A program made the translations under genes and the position numbers. The notes under the pieces were generated by a model. It saw only the letters and a list, made by a program, of their open reading frames with translations. It searched no databases and was not told the origin of the DNA. Of a stretch of DNA of 5,901 nucleotides, positions 1 to 5,839 are shown one piece after another. Every line of letters starts with the position of its first letter. Within the stretch, counting starts at the first letter, position 1. Source of the DNA: Pseudomonadota bacterium (GTDB lineage Bacteria > Pseudomonadota > Alphaproteobacteria > Rhodospirillales > Magnetospirillaceae); the NCBI GenBank assembly GCA_023437865.1, contig JAEZFE010000377.1, positions 1 through 5,901 on the forward strand, in the 5' to 3' direction.

Positions 1-394
1 GCGCAGGCTTGGCATTGGGGTCTTCGAGCTTGAGCACGAAGTCGCCCCGGTCCATGGCCAGGGCAAGTGCCAGTGCCTGGCGGATGAAGGTGGGGTCGTA
101 GCCCGGCGCCATGCGCACCTGCAGGCGCGGCTTGCGGCGCCATGGACGGCCCTGGGCAGGGCCGGATTTCAGGACCACCGTCTCGCGGTCATCGGGTGCG
201 GGATCGCCGGGATCGGCAAAGCCGGCGATCAGCGGTGCCGGCATCACCAGCAGCACCGAGCGGGCGATGTCGCCCACATTCACCCGCCGTCTGGCCGCCA
301 GCGCCTCCACCGCGTCACGAAACACCGAGGCGCAGGGGATGGTATAGGAATGCTTGATGGCGGTGGCGGGAGGTTGGTCGTCGAGGCTATCCAT
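1..394 (-). CDS. Unrecognised protein, N-terminal 131 residues (cut by left edge)
   Basis: Reading the minus strand from the ATG at 394-392 gives 131 codons with no stop up to the window edge, so the C-terminus is missing. I do not recognise the family. The N-terminus starts MDSLDDQPPATAIKHSYTIP. Residues about 13-20 look like a beta strand, residues 24-36 (FRDAVEALAARRR) like a helix, and residues 38-50 (VNVGDIARSVLLV) like a second helix. That strand-helix-helix order resembles ribbon-helix-helix DNA-binding folds; this is inference from pattern only. A Pro/Asp-rich linker follows, then a basic stretch (GRPWRRKPRLQVRM) and a predicted helix. There is no signal peptide or membrane segment. 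Start choice: no Shine-Dalgarno precedes the ATG, and the frame stays open upstream to a TGA near 497 with only a TTG (428-430) as an alternative. A promoter-like pair ends so close to the ATG that the transcript may be leaderless. The open frame is clear; the function is unknown. Confidence 0.75.
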   Translation of the reverse strand, partial: MDSLDDQPPATAIKHSYTIPCASVFRDAVEALAARRRVNVGDIARSVLLVMPAPLIAGFADPGDPAPDDRETVVLKSGPAQGRPWRRKPRLQVRMAPGYDPTFIRQALALALAMDRGDFVLKLEDPNAKPA

Positions 395-400
395 GGGAAA

Positions 401-430
401 CGAATAGGCCGGGGCGGGGTTGAGCGTCAA
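401..430 (-). promoter_or_regulatory. Candidate promoter for the left-edge gene
   Basis: On the minus strand TTGACG (430-425) and TATTCG (406-401) are separated by 18 bases. The -35 matches the sigma70 consensus at 5 of 6 positions, the -10 only at 3 of 6. Transcription would begin about 7 bases beyond the -10, at or next to the A of the ATG at 394, which fits the missing Shine-Dalgarno. The weak -10 keeps confidence low. Confidence 0.3.
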
Positions 431-462
431 CTGCCAGCGATGTTTTAGTGCAAGCTGGCGAA

Positions 463-533
463 CGAACCACAGAGATACAGCGGCGCCGGGACTTCAGACG
501 ACGGAGAGGGCCTCTCCCTGTACCTCTGTTTCG
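463..533. repeat. Interrupted inverted repeat with inner hairpin, just after the EAL gene
   Basis: Plus-strand arms ACAGAGATACAG (469-480) and CTGTACCTCTGT (518-529) are complementary at 11 of 12 positions. The twelfth is a G-U pair in minus-strand RNA. Beyond a two-base CC bulge (467-468), CGAA (463-466) pairs with TTCG (530-533), giving about 16 pairs. Inside, GGAGAG (503-508) and CTCTCC (512-517) form a six-pair hairpin directly abutting the right arm, and CGGCGCCG (481-488) is self-complementary. The element begins one base after the EAL gene's stop codon, so it would fold in that gene's 3' untranslated RNA. No U-run follows on the minus strand, so it is not a standard intrinsic terminator. 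It could be a dispersed REP-like palindrome or an RNA-stabilising end. Confidence 0.6.
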
Positions 534-534
534 G

Positions 535-3102
535 TCAGGCCCGCCTGCGCTCGTCGCTGAAGTGCAGGCGGCGCCCCTCGGCCATCATCCGGCCCATCTC
601 CTCCGCCGGGAGTGGACGTGAGAACAGGTAACCCTGCATCTGGTCGCAGCCCAGATTGCGCAGGAATTCCAGGTGCTGGGTGTGCTCCACACCTTCGGCG
701 ATCACCTTCATCTTCAGCGCCTTGGCCATGGCGACGATGGCATCGACGATGGCGGCGTCGTTCGGGTCGGTGATGACATCCATGACAAACGAGCGGTCGA
801 TCTTCAGCTTGGAGATGGGGAAGCGCTTCAGCACCGACAGCGACGAATAGCCGGTGCCGAAATCGTCGATGGCGCAGGCAATGCCCATGTCCTTGAGCTG
901 GTGGACCACGGCGATGGCGCTTTCGGCGTCACGCATGGCGCTGCTCTCGGTCAGCTCGATCTCCAGGTAGCGCGGGTCCAGGTGGGTGTCGGCCAGCGTG
1001 TTTTCCAGCGCCGTGATCAGGCGCCGTGCATACTGGAACTGGCGGCCCGACACGTTGACCGCCACCGGAATGGCCGGCAGGCCCTCCTCCTGCCACGCCT
1101 TATTCTGGCGGGCGCATTGGCTCAGCATGGTTTCGCAGATGGCGTCGATCAGGCCCGATTCCTCGGCCACCGGGATGAACTCGCCGGGCGCCACCATGCC
1201 CAATTCCTGGCTCTTCCAGCGCACCAGGGCTTCCATGCCGACCAGCTCGCCCGAATTCAAATCGACCTGGGGCTGGTAATAGGGGATGAACTCGCCGTGC
1301 TCCAGGCCGCGCCGCAGCTTGTTCTGCAGCGTCAGTGTCTTAGCCGCGCGCGAACTCATTTCCTTGGTGAAGAACTGCATGGTGGCCGGGCCCTGGCCCT
1401 TGGCTCGCTGCAGCGCCGCCTCGGCATTCTTGATCAGGGTCTCGGCGTCCTCGCCGTCGCGCGGGAACAGGGCGACGCCGGTTGAAGACGAGATTTCGAA
1501 TTCCTCGCCGGCCACCGCGACTGGGGCTTGCGCCAGTGCGTGGATGCGTTCCACCGCCTCGGTCAGCTCGCGCTTCGACGCATGGCCGGTGATCATCAGC
1601 AGGAAACGGTCGCCCGAGGCCCGCGCCATCACGTCCTCGCGGCCGATGGCGGCTTGCAGGATGTCAGCCGCTGCGATCAGCACCTGATCGCCCACGGAAT
1701 GGCCCATGGTGGCGTTGATGATGCCGAAGCGGTCAATGCCCAGCGACAGCACCGCCAGCAGGGTGTGGCGCTGGCGCGCCTGCTCGCGGGCGGCAGTGAA
1801 GCGCTCCAGGAACGCCGGGCGGTTGGGCAGCCGGGTCAGCGGATCGTAAAAGGCCAGAAAGCTCAGACGCTGTTCCGCCACCTTGCGGTCGGTGACGTCG
1901 ATCATCACGCCGTCCCACACGATGTCGCCGTTTTCACGCCTGGCTGGGCGTGACTGGCCACGCAGCCAGCGCCGCCGTCCGTCGCGGCCCAGCACGGCCA
2001 TCTCCTCCTCGAACGGCTCCATGGTGCGCGCCGACCGGCCCAAGGCGGCCAGGAAGCGCTGCCGCTCATCGGGCGAGAACGCGCTCATGAACAACTGGCC
2101 GTCGGCCATCAATTCCTCGGGCTCCATGCCCAGGAAGTCGCGGCAGCCCTCGCTGACGTAGGTGAATTCAAGCTTGCCGGTGGTGCGCAGCACGCGCTGG
2201 AACACCATGCCCGGCATGTTGCCGGCAATAGCGCGCAGGCGCTGTTCGGTTTCGCGCAGGGCGGCTTCGGTGGCCTTGCGCGCGGTGATGTCGCGGCCGA
2301 TGCCGACGAACAGCCGGTGGCCTTCCATGCGCACTTCGCTGGTCGACATTTCCAGCGGAAAGATGGTTCCGTCCTTGCGCAGGCCCTTCAGTTCGCGTGG
2401 GCCTCCGCCAACCAGGCCGCCATTGCCGTCATCCAGCAGGTCGCCGGTCAGCAGGTCGGGTTTGCGCTCGCTCTCGGCCAGCAACATGGTGAAGCTTTGG
2501 CCGTGCAGTGACGCGGCATCCCAGCCAAACAGGGTTTCGGCGGCGGTATTGACGCTATCGATGCTGCCGGCCTCGTCCAGCAGCAGGATCGAATCGGCGG
2601 CGTGCTCCATCAGCATGTCGAGCTTGAACTCGGCGCGGCGGCCCTCGGTGACGTCGATCCACACGCCGTCCCACACAATGGCCCCGCCGGCCAGTCTGCG
2701 CGGGCGCGAGGCCCCTTTCAGCCAGCGCACCTCTCCCGACGCGCTGATGGCGCGGAATTCCTCGAAACAGGTGGAGAGCTCGGTGGCCGAGCGGCGGATG
2801 GCGGGCAGATGGGCGTCGCGGTCGGCCCAATGAACCGCGTGCAGGCAGCCCTTGGCGTTGACGCCCACGGCTTCAGGCTCGAAGCCCAAGACGGTGTGTA
2901 CATTGCCGCTGATGCGGGGATAGGAAAGCGTGCCGTCGATATCCATGCGGCGCTGAAAGGCGAAGCCGGGTAGGCTCGCCGTCAAGCCTTCCATCCGGGC
3001 GGCCAGCTCGACAGGGCTCTCGGCCAACATGAACAAGGATTCCGCGCCGCCCGCGCCGGCAGCGATGAGATCCTCCTCCATGGTGTCCCAGCCTTTGGTC
3101 AC
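535..3102 (-). CDS. PAS-PAS-PAS-GGDEF(degenerate)-EAL cyclic-di-GMP phosphodiesterase
   Basis: This 855-residue protein is a predicted cytoplasmic sensor that hydrolyses cyclic-di-GMP to pGpG. There is no signal peptide or membrane segment. Domains: PAS/PAC 1 (about 36-157), PAS 2 (about 160-280, followed by a short coiled linker), PAS 3 (about 290-410), GGDEF (about 412-575), EAL (about 590-845). The GGDEF domain is degenerate: the signature reads SGDRF (496-500), the first metal-binding Asp is Gly455 in LGIDRF, and no RxxD inhibitory site is present, so cyclase activity is unlikely. The EAL domain keeps the residues known from RocR-type enzymes: E624 (EAL), N683, E716 and E719, D746-D747 (DDFGTGYSS), K767, E803 and Q823. 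PAS 1 and PAS 3 are closely related copies. Start: GTG at 3102, with GGAG seven bases upstream; the internal ATG at codon 8 has a poorer site. The ligand sensed by the PAS domains cannot be told from sequence. Confidence 0.95.
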   Translation of the reverse strand: MTKGWDTMEEDLIAAGAGGAESLFMLAESPVELAARMEGLTASLPGFAFQRRMDIDGTLSYPRISGNVHTVLGFEPEAVGVNAKGCLHAVHWADRDAHLPAIRRSATELSTCFEEFRAISASGEVRWLKGASRPRRLAGGAIVWDGVWIDVTEGRRAEFKLDMLMEHAADSILLLDEAGSIDSVNTAAETLFGWDAASLHGQSFTMLLAESERKPDLLTGDLLDDGNGGLVGGGPRELKGLRKDGTIFPLEMSTSEVRMEGHRLFVGIGRDITARKATEAALRETEQRLRAIAGNMPGMVFQRVLRTTGKLEFTYVSEGCRDFLGMEPEELMADGQLFMSAFSPDERQRFLAALGRSARTMEPFEEEMAVLGRDGRRRWLRGQSRPARRENGDIVWDGVMIDVTDRKVAEQRLSFLAFYDPLTRLPNRPAFLERFTAAREQARQRHTLLAVLSLGIDRFGIINATMGHSVGDQVLIAAADILQAAIGREDVMARASGDRFLLMITGHASKRELTEAVERIHALAQAPVAVAGEEFEISSSTGVALFPRDGEDAETLIKNAEAALQRAKGQGPATMQFFTKEMSSRAAKTLTLQNKLRRGLEHGEFIPYYQPQVDLNSGELVGMEALVRWKSQELGMVAPGEFIPVAEESGLIDAICETMLSQCARQNKAWQEEGLPAIPVAVNVSGRQFQYARRLITALENTLADTHLDPRYLEIELTESSAMRDAESAIAVVHQLKDMGIACAIDDFGTGYSSLSVLKRFPISKLKIDRSFVMDVITDPNDAAIVDAIVAMAKALKMKVIAEGVEHTQHLEFLRNLGCDQMQGYLFSRPLPAEEMGRMMAEGRRLHFSDERRRA

Positions 3103-3149
3103 CCGCTCACTCCACCCCGCTTGAGCCGCCTCGAAGTCTCGGCGGGTCG

Positions 3150-3178
3150 ATGGTATCGGCGATACCTCTTCCTGGCAA
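3150..3178 (-). promoter_or_regulatory. Candidate promoter of the PAS-GGDEF-EAL gene
   Basis: On the minus strand TTGCCA (3178-3173) and TACCAT (3155-3150) are 17 bases apart, matching the sigma70 consensus at 5 of 6 and 4 of 6 positions with ideal spacing. Transcription would start near 3143, leaving a leader of about 40 bases that contains the GGAG ribosome site (3113-3110). This suggests the gene is transcribed on its own and does not rely on read-through from uxs. Confidence 0.5.
3152..3166. promoter_or_regulatory. 15-bp palindrome overlapping the -10, possible operator
   Basis: GGTATCG and CGATACC form perfect 7-base arms around one central base. The palindrome fills most of the promoter spacer and overlaps four bases of the -10 element, a position from which a bound dimer would block RNA polymerase. 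It could also fold as a six-pair hairpin, but it lies upstream of the predicted transcription start and no T-run follows on either strand. A repressor site is therefore the better reading than a terminator. No regulator is identified. Confidence 0.4.
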
Positions 3179-3217
3179 CGGCGTAGACCTTAAGAAGCAC
3201 AGGTTTCCGTCCTTTGA

Positions 3218-4165
3218 TCAGGCGATCTTCGCCCGGAAGTAGTCGATGGTGCGCTTCAGCCCTTCCTCCAGGGCGATGGTTGGTTCCCAGCCCAGCAACG
3301 CCTTGGCCTTGCTGATGTCGGGTTGGCGTTGGCGCGGGTCGTCGGCCGGCAGGGGCAGGAAGTCGAGCTTGGATTTGGAGCCGACCAGGCGGATTACCGT
3401 CTCGGCCAGTTGCAGCATGGTGAACTCGCCGGGATTGCCCAGGTTGATGGGGCCGGTCACCTCATCGGGCGAGGCCATCAGGCGGAGAAAGCCCTCGACC
3501 AGATCATCGCGATAGCAGAAGGAGCGGGTCTGGCTGCCATCGCCATAGATGGTGATGTCGCGGCCTTCCAGCGCCTGGACGATGAAGTTCGACACCACCC
3601 GGCCATCATCGGGATGCATCCGCGGGCCGTAGGTGTTGAAGATGCGCGCCACCTTGATGCGGGTGCCGTGCTGGCGGTGGTAGTCGAAGAACAGCGTCTC
3701 GGCGCAGCGCTTGCCCTCGTCATAGCATGCGCGCGGGCCGATGGTGTTCACGGACCCGCGATATTCTTCGATCTGCGGATGGATTTCAGGGTCGCCGTAG
3801 ACCTCGGAGGTCGAGGCCTGGAAGATCTTGGCGCCGACGCGCTTGGCCAGGCCCAGCATGTTGATGGCGCCGTGCACGCTGGTCTTGGTGGTCTGCACCG
3901 GATCGCGCTGATAGTGGATCGGCGAGGCCGGACAGGCCAGGTTGTAGATCTCGTCCACTTCCACATAGAGGGGGAAGGTGACGTCGTGGCGAATCAGCTC
4001 GAAATAGGGGTTGCCCATCAGATGGGCGATATTGTCCTTGGCGCCGGTAAAGAAGTTGTCGGCGCACAGCACGTCGCAGCCCTCGGCCAGCAGGCGTTCG
4101 CACAGGTGGGAGCCGAGGAAACCAGCGCCGCCCGTGACCAGCACCCGCTTGCGACCGTACTTCAT
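3218..4165 (-). CDS. uxs: UDP-glucuronate decarboxylase (UDP-xylose synthase)
   Basis: This 315-residue enzyme of the extended short-chain dehydrogenase/reductase family converts UDP-glucuronate to UDP-xylose and CO2 by NAD-dependent oxidation, decarboxylation and reduction. It supplies xylose for surface or secreted glycans. The Rossmann motif TGGAGFLG spans residues 11-18. The UXS-typical stretch [12 protein letters not shown] (75-86) is followed by [16 protein letters not shown]. The catalytic residues are visible: T119, S120 and E121 (STSEVYGD), and Y148 with K152 (YDEGK). [10 protein letters not shown] (174-183) and [10 protein letters not shown] (275-284) also match the family. Length is full for a soluble bacterial UXS, with no N-terminal membrane anchor or fused transformylase domain as in ArnA. 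Start: ATG at 4165 preceded by GAGGT at five bases. A dTDP-glucose dehydratase is the main alternative, but the NLACPASP and [11 protein letters not shown] motifs favour UXS. It lies next to a cyclic-di-GMP phosphodiesterase; no other glycan genes are in view. Confidence 0.93.
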   Translation of the reverse strand: MKYGRKRVLVTGGAGFLGSHLCERLLAEGCDVLCADNFFTGAKDNIAHLMGNPYFELIRHDVTFPLYVEVDEIYNLACPASPIHYQRDPVQTTKTSVHGAINMLGLAKRVGAKIFQASTSEVYGDPEIHPQIEEYRGSVNTIGPRACYDEGKRCAETLFFDYHRQHGTRIKVARIFNTYGPRMHPDDGRVVSNFIVQALEGRDITIYGDGSQTRSFCYRDDLVEGFLRLMASPDEVTGPINLGNPGEFTMLQLAETVIRLVGSKSKLDFLPLPADDPRQRQPDISKAKALLGWEPTIALEEGLKRTIDYFRAKIA

Positions 4166-4196
4166 AACGCACCTCGAAGGTCATACATCGAGCAGG

Positions 4197-4225
4197 TTCT
4201 TATCCCCCCGTGGGGGGGAGGGCAA
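4197..4225 (-). promoter_or_regulatory. Candidate uxs promoter with C7/G6 tract as spacer
   Basis: On the minus strand TTGCCC (4225-4220) and TAAGAA (4202-4197) are 17 bases apart; GATAAG (4204-4199) with a 15-base spacer is an alternative -10. Matches are modest (4 of 6, and 3 or 4 of 6). The spacer is almost entirely seven C, AC, then six G, an inverted homopolymer. Transcription would start near 4190, giving a short leader with the GAGGT site. In that leader CTCGA (4192-4188) can pair with TCGAG (4177-4173), partly covering the ribosome site. Confidence 0.35.
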
Positions 4226-4228
4226 GCT

Positions 4229-4276
4229 TTGCGTTCTTGCGGGCGTTCCCGCGCACTGGTTCGGCTAAAAACGCAA
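4229..4276. repeat. Nested inverted repeat between the divergent promoters
   Basis: TTGCGTT (4229-4235) and AACGCAA (4270-4276) are perfectly complementary. Inside them GCGGG (4239-4243) and CCCGC (4248-4252) form a second hairpin with a CGTT loop. The element lies between the candidate uxs promoter and the candidate ffh promoter, so neither transcript would contain it. It is more likely a DNA-level site, or chance pairing in GC-rich sequence, than an RNA structure. Confidence 0.3.
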
Positions 4277-4289
4277 GCGGCGCAATCTG

Positions 4290-4318
4290 TTGACTCTGCC
4301 GCCTCGCCGGCGTAGAAA
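4290..4318 (+). promoter_or_regulatory. Candidate ffh promoter
   Basis: TTGACT (4290-4295) and TAGAAA (4313-4318) are 17 bases apart, matching the sigma70 consensus at 5 of 6 and 4 of 6 positions. Transcription would start near 4325, leaving a leader of about 100 bases before ffh. This is the best promoter-like sequence I found in the divergent region, and it makes the in-frame TTG at 4290 part of a -35 box and not a start codon. Confidence 0.5.
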
Positions 4319-4348
4319 CCATGCCTCTCTAGGTGTCTGGAGAAAACC

Positions 4349-4362
4349 GCCACCACGGTGGC
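4349..4362 (+). other. Palindrome in the ffh leader
   Basis: GCCACC and GGTGGC flank AC, giving 14 bases of near-perfect dyad symmetry within the predicted ffh leader RNA. A two-base loop is too tight for a full hairpin, so one pair would open; it may instead be a protein-binding DNA site. No function is assigned. Confidence 0.3.
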
Positions 4363-4381
4363 CCGTCAGTCCGCGAAGATA

Positions 4382-4404
4382 CGCGCACTGGCGCGCTTTT
4401 GTTT
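4382..4404 (+). terminator. Terminator-like hairpin in the ffh leader (possible attenuator)
   Basis: CGCGC (4382-4386) pairs with GCGCG (4391-4395) around an ACTG loop, and the stem is followed by CTTTTGTTT (4396-4404). A short all-GC stem with a T-rich tail is the form of a weak intrinsic terminator. It sits about 57-79 bases after the predicted ffh transcription start and upstream of the ribosome site, so it could trim ffh expression or end a short leader RNA. The stem is only five pairs, so it may be inefficient. Confidence 0.35.
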
Positions 4405-4427
4405 GGGGCGACTCAAAGGGATTTGGG

Positions 4428-5795
4428 ATGTTCGAGAGTCTGAGCCAACGACTGTCCTCGGTATTCGACAAGCTCACCGGTCGCGGTGCGCTGTCGGAAG
4501 CCGACGTGACGGAGGCGCTGCGCGAGGTTCGCGTGGCCCTGCTCGAGGCCGACGTGGCGCTGCCCGTCGTCAAGGACTTCGTCGCCCGCGTGCGTGACCG
4601 CGCCATCGGCCAGGAGGTGGTGAAATCCATCTCGCCGGGTCAGATGGTAGTCAAAATCGTCCATGACGAGCTGATCGCCACCCTGGGCACCGAGGGTGTC
4701 GAGCTCAATCTCAACGCCGTTCCGCCTGCCGTCATTCTGATGGTCGGCCTGCAGGGTTCGGGTAAGACCACCACGTCCGGCAAGCTGGCCATCCGGCTGA
4801 AAAAGGACAAGAAGAAGGTCCTGCTCGCCTCACTCGACGTCTACCGCCCGGCCGCCCAGCAGCAGTTGGAGATTCTGGCGCGTCAGGCCGAAGTCGGCAG
4901 CCTGCCCATCGTCATGGGCGAGATGCCGGTGGCCATCACCAAGCGCGCCCTGGATATGGGCCGCAAGGAAGGCTACGACGTCGTCATCCTCGACACCGCC
5001 GGCCGCCTGCACATCGATCAGGAGCTGATGGCCGAGGTCGCCGCCGTGCGCGACGTGGCCAAGCCGGTCGAGACCCTGCTGGTCACCGACGCCATGATCG
5101 GCCAGGACGCGGTGACGCTGGCGCGCGAGTTCAACGAGAAGGTGGGCGTCACCGGCATCGTCCTGACCCGCGTCGACGGCGATTCGCGCGGCGGTGCCGC
5201 TCTGTCTATGCGTGCCGTCACCGGCCGCCCCATCAAGTTTCTCGGCATGGGCGAAAAGCTCGATGCCCTCGAAGTCTTCCACCCCGATCGCATCGCCGGC
5301 CGCATCCTCGGCATGGGCGACGTGGTGTCCCTGGTCGAAAAGGCCATGGAGCACGTGGACCAGGAAGAGGCCGAGAAGCTCGCCAAGCGCATCGAGAAGG
5401 GCAAGTTCGACCTCAACGACATGCTGGCGCAGTTCAAGCAGGTCGAGAAGATGGGCGACCTCAAGGGCATCCTCGGCATGATGCCGGGCATCGGCAAGAT
5501 GGCCGCCCAGCTCAAGGACGCCAAGATCGACAACAAGGCGGTGGGGCGTCAGAAGGCCATCATCCAGGCCATGACGCTCGCCGAGCGCAAGAACCCCGAC
5601 GTCATCAAGGCCAGCCGCAAGAAGCGTATCGCTGCCGGCGCCGGTGTGTCGGTCCAAGATGTGAATAAGCTCCTCAAGCAATACCAGCAGATGGCCGACG
5701 TCATGAAGAACGTCGGCAAGCTGGGGCAGAAGGGGCTGATGCGACATGGCCTGGGCGGTCTGCTGCCGCCGGGCATGAAAGGGTTCGGCCGCTAA
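4428..5795 (+). CDS. ffh: Signal recognition particle GTPase Ffh (SRP54)
   Basis: This 455-residue protein binds 4.5S RNA to form the bacterial signal recognition particle, which captures hydrophobic signal sequences on ribosomes and delivers them to FtsY at the membrane. Domains: N helical bundle (about 1-90, MFESLSQRLSSVFDKLTGRG), G domain (about 98-298) and methionine-rich M domain (about 300-455). GTPase motifs: G1 GLQGSGKTT (107-115), G2 DVYRPAA (137-143), G3 DTAGR (189-193), G4 TRVD (247-250, Arg where many families have Lys) and DGDSRGGAA after it. The M domain has the signal-groove methionines (such as KMGDLKGILGMMPGIGKM) and an SRP-RNA-binding stretch RKKRIAAGAGVSVQDVN (397-413); the usual GSG reads GAG here. 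Start: ATG at 4428, with AAAGGG seven bases upstream. The frame is open further upstream, but that part overlaps the promoter and has no Ffh similarity. Full length and intact. rpsP follows after 44 bases. Confidence 0.98.
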   Translation: MFESLSQRLSSVFDKLTGRGALSEADVTEALREVRVALLEADVALPVVKDFVARVRDRAIGQEVVKSISPGQMVVKIVHDELIATLGTEGVELNLNAVPPAVILMVGLQGSGKTTTSGKLAIRLKKDKKKVLLASLDVYRPAAQQQLEILARQAEVGSLPIVMGEMPVAITKRALDMGRKEGYDVVILDTAGRLHIDQELMAEVAAVRDVAKPVETLLVTDAMIGQDAVTLAREFNEKVGVTGIVLTRVDGDSRGGAALSMRAVTGRPIKFLGMGEKLDALEVFHPDRIAGRILGMGDVVSLVEKAMEHVDQEEAEKLAKRIEKGKFDLNDMLAQFKQVEKMGDLKGILGMMPGIGKMAAQLKDAKIDNKAVGRQKAIIQAMTLAERKNPDVIKASRKKRIAAGAGVSVQDVNKLLKQYQQMADVMKNVGKLGQKGLMRHGLGGLLPPGMKGFGR

Positions 5796-5812
5796 CCCGG
5801 CCGGTAGTTTTT
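5785..5812 (+). terminator. Terminator-like hairpin across the ffh stop codon
   Basis: CGGCCG (5786-5791) pairs with CGGCCG (5798-5803), with a closing T-G pair (5785 and 5804) and the loop CTAACC, which contains most of the TAA stop. TAG and five Ts (5808-5812) follow. GGGTT (5781-5785) and AACCC (5794-5798) offer a competing stem. Ribosomes finishing ffh would melt it, so it could couple read-through into rpsP to ffh translation, or set a lower or higher dose of the downstream genes. Confidence 0.4.
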
Positions 5813-5839
5813 AAGTTTAAGACCCAGAGGGAAGTAACA

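Noticed and set aside
111..357. Two short plus-strand frames at the left end
   Set aside because: Both are antisense to the continuous minus-strand frame 394-1, lack ribosome sites and have shadow-like composition.
673..1485. Long plus-strand open frame (270 codons) opposite the EAL gene
   Set aside because: It is antisense to a clearly assigned EAL/GGDEF domain, is rich in His, Gln, Gly and Val as expected from reversed GC-biased codons, and has no ribosome site or recognisable motif.
3786..4184. Minus-strand 132-codon frame overlapping the start of uxs, beginning at an ATG at 4184
   Set aside because: It is an out-of-frame reading of the uxs coding DNA; only the uxs frame carries family motifs.
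3323..4315. Plus-strand open frame of 330 codons opposite uxs
   Set aside because: It is the complement of a conserved enzyme gene, and its composition (repeated Gly, Val, His, Asp, Ala) is typical of a shadow frame in GC-rich DNA.
4290..4427. N-terminal extension of Ffh by 46 codons from the TTG at 4290
   Set aside because: The added residues have no Ffh similarity, the TTG lies in a promoter-like -35 box, and the ATG at 4428 has a good ribosome site and begins at the family's normal N-terminus.
4319..4427. 4.5S SRP RNA gene next to ffh
   Set aside because: The conserved core (GGTCAGG, GGAAGG, AGCAGCC) is absent on both strands of the gap.
4830..5747. Minus-strand open frame of 305 codons opposite ffh
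   Set aside because: It overlaps the most certain gene in the window and shows the His/Leu/Asp-rich composition of reversed GC-rich codons, with no family motifs.
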